The translations under genes and the position numbers were made by a program. Shown here one piece after another: positions 18,167 through 26,964 of a stretch of 64,000 nt of DNA. The notes under the pieces are model-generated. The model did not search any database. It saw nothing but the letters and a program-made list of their open reading frames with translations, and had not been told where the DNA came from. This DNA is from AP-15 sp963735445 (GTDB lineage Bacteria > Pseudomonadota > Alphaproteobacteria > ATCC43930 > CGMCC-115725), in the NCBI GenBank assembly GCA_963735445.1, contig CAVTLC010000015.1:186001-250000 (forward strand). The letters are read 5' to 3'. How positions within the stretch are numbered: position 1 is the first letter of the stretch; the number at the start of each line of letters is the position of its first letter.

Positions 18167-18373
18167 TCAGCCGCCGGAAAAAGGACGGACGATTTCCACA
18201 TCATCGTTGGGTGAAAGTGGTCGAGCCAGCCACTCGGCGCGACGCACGACGGCGCCGTTGACCGCGACAGCAAGAAACCGCGCTTTCGGGTCGATACCCC
18301 GGGCGGTCAGCAGTTCAGCCAAGGTCGTCGCCTCGACCTCGTCTTCAACACCATTGACCCGCAAACGGATCAT
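18167..18373 (-). CDS. thiS: Sulfur carrier protein ThiS
   Basis: Small ubiquitin-like sulfur carrier whose C-terminal glycine is adenylated and thiocarboxylated. 68 residues ending in FSGG, the required Gly-Gly tail, with LSPNDDVEIVRPFSGG as the last strand. ATG 18373 overlaps the thiO stop by 4 nt, so translation is coupled. Confidence 0.95.
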   Translation of the reverse strand: MIRLRVNGVEDEVEATTLAELLTARGIDPKARFLAVAVNGAVVRRAEWLARPLSPNDDVEIVRPFSGG

Positions 18374-19551
18374 TGAGCCGTTCTCGCGACTTCCGTGCCG
18401 CCAAGGGCTAAGGTTGTGAAGCGCTCCGGAGAGAACGGGCGCAGGCTCTCGGACAACCGGCCTGTCAGCACATAGCTGCTGATCGTCTGCGCGGTTACCG
18501 GAGTTAGCAGAATGCCATTGCGGTGATGCCCGGTCGCGATGACCAGGCCGTCAATCGCACTAGGCCCGACCAACGGCGCGTCATCGCGTGAGCCAGGACG
18601 AAATCCTGCCCAAGTCTCGTCGACGGGCAACTCTTCTATCGCCGGAACCGCGCGCCAAGCGCCCTCGATCAGCGCTAAGAGACCGCCGGCGGTCATGTTG
18701 CTGTTAAAGCCGCGTTCCTCTACAGTCGCGCCAATTACCAACCTTCCGTCAAGCCGCGGCACCAAATAGCCGCGCGGCAACCACAAGACGTGACTTATTA
18801 GTGGTGCCTCCGCGTCCATTCGGAGCGCCAGCATTTGACCTTTGATCGGCCGCACAGGCGGCAAGCAATCCACCGGAATACCGCCAATCTCACGCGACCA
18901 AGCGCCGGCTGCCAGCACCACGACATCGGCACGCTCTTGGCCGCGAGCGGTGATGACGCCCCGCACTCGCCTTCCGGCAAGGTCCAAGGCCTCAACCGCG
19001 CAATGTTCGCGGACGGTGACGCCGGTTACCCTGACGGCGGCCGCGAGCGCTCGAACGAGCGCGCGGTTTTCGACCTGATGGTCGCGCGGGCTCAAGACAG
19101 CTGCGGGTATGCCCGGCCGGAGATGCGGTTCGCGCTGCCGCGCCGCAGCGCCGGATAACCACTCGATATCGAGGCCGAGACCCTTCTGGAATTCATAGGT
19201 AAACCGAAGTTGCTCGGCATCATCGCGAGTCAAGGCAACGACGATCGTACCCTCGTCGCGGTATCCGACCGAGACGCCGGAAACGGCTTCGAGTTCACGA
19301 GCGAAATCCGGCCACTGCCGCTGGCTTTCGAGCGTCAGAGGGAGAAGCATTTCTTCGCCGGGTTCGGTTTCGGCTGCAGCAGCGAGCATTCCCGCCGCCG
19401 CCCAGCTGGCGCCGTGCCCGACTTCGTCGCGATCGTAAACCGTCACGGCGCACCCGGCTTGCGCGAGTCGCCAAGCGATCGCCAAACCAATAACGCCGGC
19501 GCCGACGATAACGGTTTTCGGGAGAGACGGTTGAGAGGTAGACGCGAGAAT
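18370..19551 (-). CDS. thiO: Glycine oxidase ThiO, apparent ATT start
   Basis: FAD-dependent glycine oxidase making the imine used by ThiG. FAD motif KTVIVGAGVIGLAIAW, then GASWAAAGMLAAAAE, the ThiO glycine-rich block, and C-terminal WAGFRPGSRDDAPLVGP with ATGHHRNGILLTP. The first standard start in frame is TTG 19485, but it lies inside the FAD motif and would delete GxGxxG. Upstream in frame there is no ATG, GTG, TTG or CTG. ATT at 19551-19549, six nt after AAGGGAG, gives 393 residues and a sensible N-terminus MLASTSQPSLPKTVIVG if initiated as Met. The binding site is part of the TPP riboswitch, so the position makes regulatory sense. The start codon is inferred. Confidence 0.87.
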   Translation of the reverse strand: MLASTSQPSLPKTVIVGAGVIGLAIAWRLAQAGCAVTVYDRDEVGHGASWAAAGMLAAAAETEPGEEMLLPLTLESQRQWPDFARELEAVSGVSVGYRDEGTIVVALTRDDAEQLRFTYEFQKGLGLDIEWLSGAAARQREPHLRPGIPAAVLSPRDHQVENRALVRALAAAVRVTGVTVREHCAVEALDLAGRRVRGVITARGQERADVVVLAAGAWSREIGGIPVDCLPPVRPIKGQMLALRMDAEAPLISHVLWLPRGYLVPRLDGRLVIGATVEERGFNSNMTAGGLLALIEGAWRAVPAIEELPVDETWAGFRPGSRDDAPLVGPSAIDGLVIATGHHRNGILLTPVTAQTISSYVLTGRLSESLRPFSPERFTTLALGGTEVARTAQ

Positions 19552-19554
19552 TTC

Positions 19555-19651
19555 GGACTCCCTTCGCCGGGCAAATCCCGACCAGGTTCATTGGGTCTGA
19601 TCTCAGCCGGTCGGCCCGCCACCGAAGGCGGCCGTCCAGCACCCCAGCCTC
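19555..19651 (-). promoter_or_regulatory. TPP (THI-box) riboswitch ahead of thiOSG
   Basis: On the minus strand the aptamer core is readable: GGGGTGC, a variable P3 arm with GGCCGCC-TTCG-GGTGGCGGGCC, CCGGCTGAGAT, AGACCC, TGAACCTGGTCGGG, TTTGCCCGGCGAAGGGAGTC. These match the conserved CUGAGA, ACC(C), GAACCUG and GCGNAGGGA elements of the TPP class in order. The closing P1 stem pairs GGCT near 19648 with AGTC near 19557. The 3' strand AAGGGAG is also the best Shine-Dalgarno for thiO, so ligand binding would hide it and block translation of thiO and the coupled thiS (inference). Confidence 0.92.
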
Positions 19652-20040
19652 GCGGCAAATGTCGACTGTCGACTTCGCCGATGCAAGAAATTTTTCATTT
19701 GCGTGAGCATCGGCGGCATCCACCTGCATTTGGCGGGCGCCTTGCGGGTAATTTGTTAGCGGAGCGTCCACGCTTAACAGAACAGGCGGGCCCGCCAACC
19801 TCGTCTTCTTGGATGATGTCCACCCGTAGCGGCATAACAACAATCCCGCTAACGGTGCCGGTGTTATCGTCGAATTTTGCGGAGTACCGTACATTCTGGA
19901 GGAAATGGGGGACGATCTGTGGGAAACCCGCTAACAACCGGCTGCAATGTGGCGGCAGACATGAGGCACGTCACCGATTAAGCCACCAACGGGTCGACCG
20001 AGCCTAGTATCATGTTGATCCGCAACTGCAGGAGCATGCG
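19652..20040. other. Intergenic region between riboswitch and CoA-transferase genes
   Basis: 389 nt separating the divergent thi operon and scoA. It must hold the promoter of the riboswitch transcript and that of the CoA-transferase operon. I see no gene I can support and no clear consensus boxes. GGAG lies 8 nt before the scoA ATG. Confidence 0.4.
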
Positions 20041-20745
20041 ATGGATAAGGTTTTCCCGGACGCCGATGCTGCTTTGAGCGGGCTGCTTCGGGACGGGATG
20101 GTGATCATGGCAGGCGGCTTTGGCCTGTGCGGCATCCCGGAAAAGCTGATCGCCGCGATCCGTCACGCGGGAGTGCGGGAGTTGACCGTCGTCTCGAACA
20201 ATGCGGGAATAGATGGGGTTGGGCTCGGCATCTTGCTTGAAAGTGGCCAGATCCGAAAAATGATCTCCTCCTATGTCGGGGAGAATAAGCTGTTTGCCGA
20301 TCTATACCTGAAGGGCGAACTCGAGCTCGAATTCAATCCGCAGGGGACTCTGGCCGAGCGCATTCGAGCCGGCGGCGCGGGTATTCCCGCCTTTTTCACA
20401 AAGACCGGTGTCGGGACGCTAATTGCCGAGGGCAAGGAAACACGTGAATTCGAAGGCGAGACCTATGTTATGGAGCGTGGTCTTGTTGCCGATCTCGCTC
20501 TCGTGCATGCCTGGAAAGGGGACCGCGAAGGTAATCTTGTGTATCGCAAGACCGCGCGAAACTTTAATCCGGTGATGGCGACGGCCGGACGCGTCACCGT
20601 GGCCGAGGTAGAACACCTGGTCGAACCGGGCGAGATTGATCCCGACCACATCCATACACCTGGGATCTTCGTCCAGCGGATGGTCCATCCTACATCGTTC
20701 GAAAAACGTATCGAGCAGCGCACGGTGCGCAAACGCACGGCGTAG
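20041..20745 (+). CDS. 3-oxoacid CoA-transferase, subunit A
   Basis: Alpha subunit of a succinyl-CoA:3-ketoacid type transferase that moves CoA between succinate and acetoacetate. 234 residues with the family signature VIMAGGFGLCGIPEKLIAAI and SSYVGENKLFADLYLKGEL; also GGAGIPAFFTKTGVGT. ATG 20041 follows GGAG. The beta subunit begins 16 nt after the stop. A hydroxybutyrate dehydrogenase at 46.9 kb would supply acetoacetate. Confidence 0.95.
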   Translation: MDKVFPDADAALSGLLRDGMVIMAGGFGLCGIPEKLIAAIRHAGVRELTVVSNNAGIDGVGLGILLESGQIRKMISSYVGENKLFADLYLKGELELEFNPQGTLAERIRAGGAGIPAFFTKTGVGTLIAEGKETREFEGETYVMERGLVADLALVHAWKGDREGNLVYRKTARNFNPVMATAGRVTVAEVEHLVEPGEIDPDHIHTPGIFVQRMVHPTSFEKRIEQRTVRKRTA

Positions 20746-20761
20746 CGAAAGGAGCTGCGAC

Positions 20762-21403
20762 ATGGCCTGGACACGCGATGAAATGGCGCGGCGCGCCGCC
20801 GCCGAGCTGAAGGATGGGTTTTATGTCAATCTCGGGATTGGCATCCCGACGCTCGTCTCTAATTTCATTCCGCCAGGGATCACGGTTCAATTGCAGAGCG
20901 AGAACGGCATGCTGGGCATGGGGCCGTTCCCTTACGAGGGGGAAGAGGATCCTGACCTGATCAACGCCGGAAAGCAGACGATTACGGAACTGCCGACGAC
21001 CAGCTATTTCGACAGCGCTCAGTCGTTTGGGATGATCCGCGGTGGCCATATCGATGTCTCGATCCTCGGCGCTATGCAGGTGTCACAAACCGGTGATCTT
21101 GCCAACTGGATGATCCCCGGCCGTATGGTAAAGGGTATGGGCGGTGCGATGGACCTCGTCGCTGGGGTCAAGCGGGTGATTGTGCTGATGGAGCATACCG
21201 CGCGCGACGAACCAAAACTGTTGCGTCGCTGCACTTTGCCGCTTACCGGCCAGGGGGTGGTCGACATGGTGATCACCGATCTCGGCGTGTTTGCGATCGG
21301 TCGCACCGGGATGACGTTGACCGAATTGGCGCCGCAGGTCGGGCTCGATGAAGTCCGGGCAAAAACCGAAGCGGCCTACCGGGTGCCGCCTGGGCTGGCG
21401 TGA
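20762..21403 (+). CDS. 3-oxoacid CoA-transferase, subunit B
   Basis: Beta subunit, 213 residues, carrying the catalytic glutamate that forms the glutamyl-CoA thioester in QSENGMLGMGPFPYEGEED. Also FYVNLGIGIPTLVSNFIP and the C-terminal RCTLPLTGQGVVDMVITDLG. ATG 20762 has AAAGGAG a few nt upstream and lies just past subunit A, so the two are cotranslated in one operon. Confidence 0.96.
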   Translation: MAWTRDEMARRAAAELKDGFYVNLGIGIPTLVSNFIPPGITVQLQSENGMLGMGPFPYEGEEDPDLINAGKQTITELPTTSYFDSAQSFGMIRGGHIDVSILGAMQVSQTGDLANWMIPGRMVKGMGGAMDLVAGVKRVIVLMEHTARDEPKLLRRCTLPLTGQGVVDMVITDLGVFAIGRTGMTLTELAPQVGLDEVRAKTEAAYRVPPGLA

Positions 21404-21617
21404 GCGGCGGTCACGCGGTAGGGCGACCGGTCCGTACTAAGTCGGCAGGTTTGATCTTTCCGGAACGCGTCGCCAAGCGACCTGTCTCCGGATGGCCGGA
21501 CAACATCGCCTACAACGCGAAACTGCAGCGCGCTCTTCGCTCGCCGGCCGCATAACCTTTTTTGCGGGCCGCGCTTTTACAAGGCGGACGGCTCATCATT
21601 ATTCCAAGCCGGTTAAA

Positions 21618-22820
21618 ATGTCTGAGTTATTGGCGCCTCGGCTGGCAACCGTTGGAACACCGCCGGCAACCGCCGAAATTTCACCGACTCGGGATCTTCG
21701 TCTCGACTTGTTTCGAGGACTATCGCTGATACTGATATTTATCGATCACATTCCACAAAATGTTCTTGGTTATTTTACACTTCAATCAATCCAATTTTTT
21801 GACGCCGCTGAGATTTTCATTTTTATATCCGGTTATACCGCCGCGATTGTATATGGTCGCGCCCTGAACCTGCATGGCCCTATTGTTGCCAGTGCACAAA
21901 TTCTAAGACGCGCTTGGCAACTATATGTCGCGCATATTTTTCTGTTCATGATTTTTCTTGCTGAAGTTTCATACACAGTCATGTCTTTCAACAACCCGAT
22001 GTATAATGAAGAAATGCGCGTCGGCGAGTTTCTCGTTGAACCCCACATCGCGGTCATCAAGGCGCTTCTGCTACAGTTTCAGCCAACCTTTCTGGACATA
22101 CTCCCGCTATATATTGTGCTATTAGTCGCCTTTCCGCTGGTCTTAACCGGCTTGCGGCTGAGGCCGGTGATCGTCCTCCTAGGATCCCTGGCCCTTTATA
22201 TCGCGGTCCAATTCACAGATTTGTCGCTGCCAGCCTACCCAGCCGGCCGCGAATGGTACTTCAATCCGCTGGCTTGGCAATTCTTGTTCGTCGCCGGCGC
22301 AGCGCTAAGCCTTCACAAGGATTGGGTTGCCTGTCGGTTTCGCCGGCAGCCGTGGCTATTGCCGCTGGCTGCAATCATCATCGGTGCTGCCGGGATCATC
22401 AGGCTCAGCTGGACGATCCACGGTCTCTGGGATGCGATTCCGGGTCTGCTGCTGGCGGATTTGTGGCCGGTCGACAAAACCGACCTGTCCCCGATACGGC
22501 TCATTCCGTTCTTTGCGGCGGTCGCGCTCATCGCGGCCTGGATATCTCCTGACGCGCGGGGCCTTCGATCGAGCCTTGCCAGGCCGCTGGTTCTATGCGG
22601 TCGCCATTCCCTAGAAATCTTTTGTCTCGGGATCCTGCTTTCTGTGCTGGGGCATTTTCTACTTTCGGAGTATAGTATCGGGATAATTGGTCAGCTCGGC
22701 GTCAACGCCGCCGGTATCTTGGCGATGTGTCTGACGGCGAAAGTGATCGATTGGTACCGGAAAATGAGCCGAATGCCGTGGCCGCCGCCAATGGTGCCGC
22801 CGGCGACAAGGGAGGGTTAG
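21618..22820 (+). CDS. opgC: OpgC-type membrane acyltransferase
   Basis: Integral membrane protein of about ten helices, 400 residues, of the OpgC family that transfers succinyl or acetyl groups onto periplasmic glucans. The N-terminal block LRLDLFRGLSLILIFIDHIP followed by the glycan-facing FFDAAEIFIFISGYTAAI is characteristic, as is the C-terminal SLEIFCLGILLSVLGHFLL. ATG 21618 is chosen because similarity begins soon after; an in-frame start at 21492 adds an unrelated basic stretch. It is followed after 3 nt by two SGNH-like exported proteins, suggesting a three-gene glycan acylation operon. No opgG/opgH synthesis genes are in the window. Confidence 0.9.
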   Translation: MSELLAPRLATVGTPPATAEISPTRDLRLDLFRGLSLILIFIDHIPQNVLGYFTLQSIQFFDAAEIFIFISGYTAAIVYGRALNLHGPIVASAQILRRAWQLYVAHIFLFMIFLAEVSYTVMSFNNPMYNEEMRVGEFLVEPHIAVIKALLLQFQPTFLDILPLYIVLLVAFPLVLTGLRLRPVIVLLGSLALYIAVQFTDLSLPAYPAGREWYFNPLAWQFLFVAGAALSLHKDWVACRFRRQPWLLPLAAIIIGAAGIIRLSWTIHGLWDAIPGLLLADLWPVDKTDLSPIRLIPFFAAVALIAAWISPDARGLRSSLARPLVLCGRHSLEIFCLGILLSVLGHFLLSEYSIGIIGQLGVNAAGILAMCLTAKVIDWYRKMSRMPWPPPMVPPATREG

Positions 22821-22823
22821 CAC

Positions 22824-23591
22824 ATGATCGGGCGTCGCCCGCCAGACGGCAAATTGCGCCCGGCTTGGCTTTTTATTGCAGGGTTCGTGATCATGGCGGC
22901 GCCGGCAGTCGCGAGCCGCGCCGCCGAACCAGTCTGCGATGTGCCGGGCGAGCTGATGGCGGTAGACGGCAAGCTGCCGCACCTCGCCGAACGGTTGCGC
23001 GTGCACGAGCCGGTAAAGATTGTCGCTATCGGTGGTGCGTCAACCGCGGGCCTAGCGGCCGGCTCAGCCGATCGGGCTTACCCTCGGCAAATGCAGCAGG
23101 GGCTCGCCCGCTCGTTCCCAGGGGTGCCAATTACGCTCGCCAACAAGAGCGTTGCGCATCAAACCGCGGCGCAGATGCTGGAGCGCTTTCCGAAAGACGT
23201 GTTCGCCGAAGACCCGGTCTTGGTGATCTGGGAGACGGGCACGACCGACGCGGTTCAGGGCGTTGATATCGACGCGTTCGCCGCAACTTTGCAGAGCGGG
23301 ATTGACGCATTGGCCGCGCGCGGGATCGATGTGATCCTCGTCGATGTGCAATTCTCACATAAAACCGAAGCCATTATCGACCTCGAAAGTTATCTGAAGA
23401 CGATGCACCGCGCCGGTGACGTCAAAGACGTTTACGTTTTCCCCCGCTTTGCGATGATGCGCTACTGGAGCGAGCAGGAAATATTCGACTTGGACGGAGT
23501 GCAGAAGGACGAACGCGCCACGCTCGCAACGAACGTATATCACTGCCTTGGTCGCAAACTGGCCGATGCTATCCAAGTCGCATTGCGATGA
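22824..23591 (+). CDS. Exported SGNH-like protein with degenerate active site
   Basis: 255 residues with a signal peptide (basic start, hydrophobic AWLFIAGFVIMAAPAVASRA, cleavage near residue 30-34). The fold follows SGNH hydrolases: block I VAIGGASTAGLA with Ser73, LANKSVAHQTAAQM for block II. But block III reads WETGTTDA (Thr141 where Asn is expected) and the final DxxH reads DGVQ (Gln227 in place of His). Two of the four defining residues are thus changed, so hydrolytic activity is doubtful. ATG 22824 starts 3 nt after opgC; the stop overlaps the next, intact paralogue by 4 nt. It may be a binding subunit or non-catalytic partner. Confidence 0.85.
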   Translation: MIGRRPPDGKLRPAWLFIAGFVIMAAPAVASRAAEPVCDVPGELMAVDGKLPHLAERLRVHEPVKIVAIGGASTAGLAAGSADRAYPRQMQQGLARSFPGVPITLANKSVAHQTAAQMLERFPKDVFAEDPVLVIWETGTTDAVQGVDIDAFAATLQSGIDALAARGIDVILVDVQFSHKTEAIIDLESYLKTMHRAGDVKDVYVFPRFAMMRYWSEQEIFDLDGVQKDERATLATNVYHCLGRKLADAIQVALR

Positions 23592-24430
23592 AACGGCACG
23601 GACGGGCCACCTGGATCGGTAGCGTCATCGCGATCGGCCTGTTGTGGCCGGGGATTGTGAGCGCCGGCGAAGAACTCGCCGATACACCGAGCTGCGCCGT
23701 CTCTTCCAAACTGATCAATCTGGGAGCACCGCTTATTCGGTCGGGTGAGGCGATCGCGCAAGGCAAAGCACTAATCATTCTTGCGACCGGATCATCCTCG
23801 ACGCAGGGTATTGGCGCGAGTAGTCCAGCGCTGAGTTATCCCAGTCGCCTTCGTCGCGAACTGCAGGACACATTCCCCGCTATCCCGATTGAAGTGATCA
23901 ACCGCGGTCGCAAGGGTCAGGACGCTGGCGAGGAGCTTGCTCGCCTACGGCAAGATCTGAACGACGAGCATCCCGACCTGGTGATCTGGCAGGTTGGAAC
24001 CAACGCTTTGCTTCGTCACGAAAGCCTTCCTACCGACGAGGGCCTGATCGCCCAGGGTGTCGAGGAGATGAAACAGCAGGGCGTCGATGTGGTGCTGATG
24101 GACATGCAGTACGCTCCGCGCGTGCTGGCGCGAGACTGGGGCGAAATGGAGCGGACCATTGCGACGGTGGCCCGACGCGAACACGTTGGCTACTTCCGCC
24201 GCTTTGAGATTATGCGCGAATGGCACCAAGCTGGGGAATCCCAACGCTCGGCGCTGATCGGTCCCGACGGGCTGCATATGACGGATTTCAGCTATGGATG
24301 TCTCGCGCGGCAGCTTGCAAACGCTCTGACCGAGCAATGGCAAAGCCAGAATAAGCTTGCGGTATCACCGAATCGAAACGCATCGGCTATAGCTCACAGC
24401 AGCCAGCGAGGGCTTGCGCCCCAACACTGA
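23588..24430 (+). CDS. Exported SGNH/GDSL hydrolase, intact active site
   Basis: 280 residues, signal peptide GSVIAIGLLWPGIVSAG. SGNH residues are all present: Ser71 in LATGSSSTQG, Gly108 in INRGRKGQDA, Asn139 in WQVGTNAL, and Asp227/His230 in GPDGLHMTDFSYG. This is a periplasmic esterase or acetyl/succinyl transferase acting on glycan or lipid. ATG overlaps the preceding paralogue's stop (ATGA), giving opgC-SGNH-SGNH as one unit. Whether it removes acyl groups placed by OpgC or hands them on is not known. Confidence 0.88.
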   Translation: MKRHGRATWIGSVIAIGLLWPGIVSAGEELADTPSCAVSSKLINLGAPLIRSGEAIAQGKALIILATGSSSTQGIGASSPALSYPSRLRRELQDTFPAIPIEVINRGRKGQDAGEELARLRQDLNDEHPDLVIWQVGTNALLRHESLPTDEGLIAQGVEEMKQQGVDVVLMDMQYAPRVLARDWGEMERTIATVARREHVGYFRRFEIMREWHQAGESQRSALIGPDGLHMTDFSYGCLARQLANALTEQWQSQNKLAVSPNRNASAIAHSSQRGLAPQH

Positions 24431-24983
24431 TTGTACGATGTAGGACAAAGGTACTCGCGTCGCCGGTTAACTTTGCTGCAATTCGCGAGAATTACCATAG
24501 TGCGGCAGAACGCCGCGGTTGCGCCCGCCGACCGGGAGGCAAATCGCTTCGCGCTTTGATGACGGGGGTGACAAAGGTCGCAGTTAACCTACATTTTTAT
24601 TGGGATTTCTCGATTGCCAACATATCCTGACGGCATCGGGGGTTACCGCAACGTACTGTTGCGAGCTTTGCGCCGTCACGCGTTAGGAGAGGACCTTGGG
24701 GGCAGATGGCGGAGGCGGGGACTAGGACGACAGCCCGCACTCTCGCCACAAAGGCTTGGCATAGTGATTGCGTTCGCAGCGCTTGGGAAGAATGTGTGTT
24801 GAATAGCAGAAACTGGGGTCTGCGGTGCGCCTGGCACCCTCCAGGATCAAGGGGTGATCGTGGGTCGCCGATCCGCAGTCGCTGCCAATCTAATTTCGGC
24901 GATGTTTTTCGTCGCGCGGCGTTCACTCATTCGCAGCGCTATGAAGCGGCTGAGTTGAGCGTTGGCGTCGGTCGAGGTGAAAG
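24431..24983 (+). other. Long leader/intergenic region before prkA
   Basis: 553 nt with no gene that I can support on either strand. It contains the sigma-54 candidate at 24757-24771. If that is used, the prkA transcript has a leader of about 200 nt. An upstream stretch of about 300 nt could hold activator sites; I did not identify one. Confidence 0.5.
24757..24771 (+). promoter_or_regulatory. Sigma-54 (-24/-12) promoter candidate for prkA-yeaH-spoVR
   Basis: TGGCATAGTGATTGC matches the TGGCAC-N5-TTGC consensus with exact spacing of the GG and GC dinucleotides. It lies in the only long intergenic gap upstream of prkA. In Escherichia coli the homologous yeaGH operon is under NtrC/sigma-54 control, which makes the site plausible. 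One base (T for C at the end of TGGCAC) deviates from the best consensus. The start of transcription would fall near 24783. Confidence 0.6.
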
Positions 24984-26930
24984 ATGAGATTCGACGACGG
25001 GATTTTCGAACTGTATTCGCGGTTGTACGATAATCGGCGGGAAGTCGAGCTGTCGCTCGAGGACTATCTCGGAAAATGCTCCGATGACCCGTCTTTCTAT
25101 GCCGGCGCGGCCGAGCGCATGTTGAAAGCGATTGGCGAGCCGACAATGATCGATACCAGCCAAGACGGACGTCTTGGCCGGATCTTCATGAACCGGACGA
25201 TCAAGGTCTACCCCGAGTTCTCGGACTTTTTCGGGATGGAAGAAACGATCGAGCGGATCGTCGGTTTCTTCCGCCATGCCGCACAGGGTCTAGAAGAGCG
25301 CAAGCAGATCCTTTATCTGCTCGGGCCAGTCGGAGGCGGCAAATCTTCTCTTGCTGAGCGACTGAAGCAGCTGATGGAGAAGGAGCCGGTCTACGTCCTC
25401 AAGGCCGGCAAGGAGATTAGCCCGGTGTTCGAGAGCCCTCTTGGGTTGTTCGACCCGGTGACTTTCGGCTCCGAACTGGAGACTCGCTACGGGATTCCGT
25501 TGCGCCGGCTCACGGGCACACTGTCGCCCTGGGCGGTGAAGCGGCTTGAAGAGTTTGGCGGCGACATCACAAAGTTCACTGTGGTGCGCATGCAGCCGTC
25601 GCGGTTGAAGCAGATTTGCATCGCCAAGACCGAACCCGGCGATGAGAATAACCAGGACGTTTCGAGCCTCGTCGGCAAGGTCGATATCCGCAAGCTCGAA
25701 TTCTTCAGCCAAAACGATCCCGACGCTTATTCGTATTCGGGCGGTCTCAACCGCACAACGCAGGGGCTGCTCGAATTTGTCGAGATGTTTAAGGCCCCGA
25801 TCAAGATGCTGCACCCGTTGCTGACCTCGACGCAGGAAGGCAACTATGTCGGGTCGGAAAACATCGGCGGAATTCCGTATCAGGGCATCGTTTTGGCGCA
25901 CTCAAACGAGGCAGAATGGCAGAGCTTCAAAAATAACAAAAATAATGAGGCGTTTATTGACCGTATATCGGTGATCAAGGTTCCGTATTGTCTTCGGGCC
26001 ACGGAAGAGCGCAAGATCTACGAGAAGCTGCTGCAAAACAGCGAACTTGCGAGCGCGGCTTGTGCGCCATCGACCTTGGATATCTTGTCACGGTTTAGCG
26101 TGCTGTCACGGCTGAAGCCGCACGAGAATTCAAACCTTTACTCGAAAATGCGGGTTTATGATGGCGAGAGCCTTAAGGACACCGATCCGCGTGCCAAATC
26201 TGGCCAAGAATACCGGGATGCCGCCGGTGTCGACGAAGGTATGGACGGGATTTCAACGCGCTTCGCATTCAAAGTGCTCTCAAGCACGTTTAACTTCGAT
26301 ACGCAGGAAGTAGCCGCCGATCCGGTTCATCTGATGTATGTGCTGGAACAGGCAATCTGGCGCGAGCAGTTCCCGGATGATGTCGAGAAGAAATATCTGA
26401 ACTTTATCAAAGCCGAGCTCGCCCCGCGCTATGCCGAATTTATCGGACATGAAATCCAGAAGGCTTACCTGGAATCCTATTCCGATTATGGACAGAACTT
26501 GTTCGATCGTTACGTCGCCTATGCCGATGCGTGGATTGAAGATCAGGACTACAAAGATCCTGATACTGGGCAGCTGATGAATTGCGAATTGCTCAACCAA
26601 GAGCTGTCCAAAATTGAAAAACCGGCAGGCATCGCCAATCCCAAAGACTTCCGCAACGAGGTCGTCAAGTTTGCCTTGCGCGCTCGCGCCAACAACTCCG
26701 GGCGGAACCCGGCATGGACATCATACGAGAAATTGCGCGAGGTGATTGAGCGGCGGATGTTCTCGCAGGTAGAGGATCTGTTGCCGGTGATCAGCTTTGG
26801 CTCGAAGAAGGATAGCGAGACCGAGAAAAAGCACGCCGATTTCCTCGAACGGATGGTGGCGCGCGGCTACACCGAACGTCAGGTGCGGCGGCTGGTCGAG
26901 TGGTATATGCGTGTAAACAAGGCCGGTTGA
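24984..26930 (+). CDS. prkA: PrkA-family serine protein kinase / AAA ATPase
   Basis: 648 residues. The N-terminal AAA-type domain has Walker A LLGPVGGGKSSLAERL (about 112-127), the PrkA family block YSGGLNRTTQGLLEFVEMFK and LAHSNEAEWQSFKNNKNNEA. The C-terminal PrkA domain follows (about 400-640). Homologues (YeaG, PrkA) are starvation and sporulation proteins; kinase or protease-like activity has been reported, but the substrate here is unknown. ATG 24984 follows GAGGTGAAAG. YeaH and SpoVR homologues follow in the same direction, a conserved trio. Confidence 0.96.
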   Translation: MRFDDGIFELYSRLYDNRREVELSLEDYLGKCSDDPSFYAGAAERMLKAIGEPTMIDTSQDGRLGRIFMNRTIKVYPEFSDFFGMEETIERIVGFFRHAAQGLEERKQILYLLGPVGGGKSSLAERLKQLMEKEPVYVLKAGKEISPVFESPLGLFDPVTFGSELETRYGIPLRRLTGTLSPWAVKRLEEFGGDITKFTVVRMQPSRLKQICIAKTEPGDENNQDVSSLVGKVDIRKLEFFSQNDPDAYSYSGGLNRTTQGLLEFVEMFKAPIKMLHPLLTSTQEGNYVGSENIGGIPYQGIVLAHSNEAEWQSFKNNKNNEAFIDRISVIKVPYCLRATEERKIYEKLLQNSELASAACAPSTLDILSRFSVLSRLKPHENSNLYSKMRVYDGESLKDTDPRAKSGQEYRDAAGVDEGMDGISTRFAFKVLSSTFNFDTQEVAADPVHLMYVLEQAIWREQFPDDVEKKYLNFIKAELAPRYAEFIGHEIQKAYLESYSDYGQNLFDRYVAYADAWIEDQDYKDPDTGQLMNCELLNQELSKIEKPAGIANPKDFRNEVVKFALRARANNSGRNPAWTSYEKLREVIERRMFSQVEDLLPVISFGSKKDSETEKKHADFLERMVARGYTERQVRRLVEWYMRVNKAG

Positions 26931-26964
26931 GAGCGATATCCGCGCACGGTTTGGAGGGAAGACG

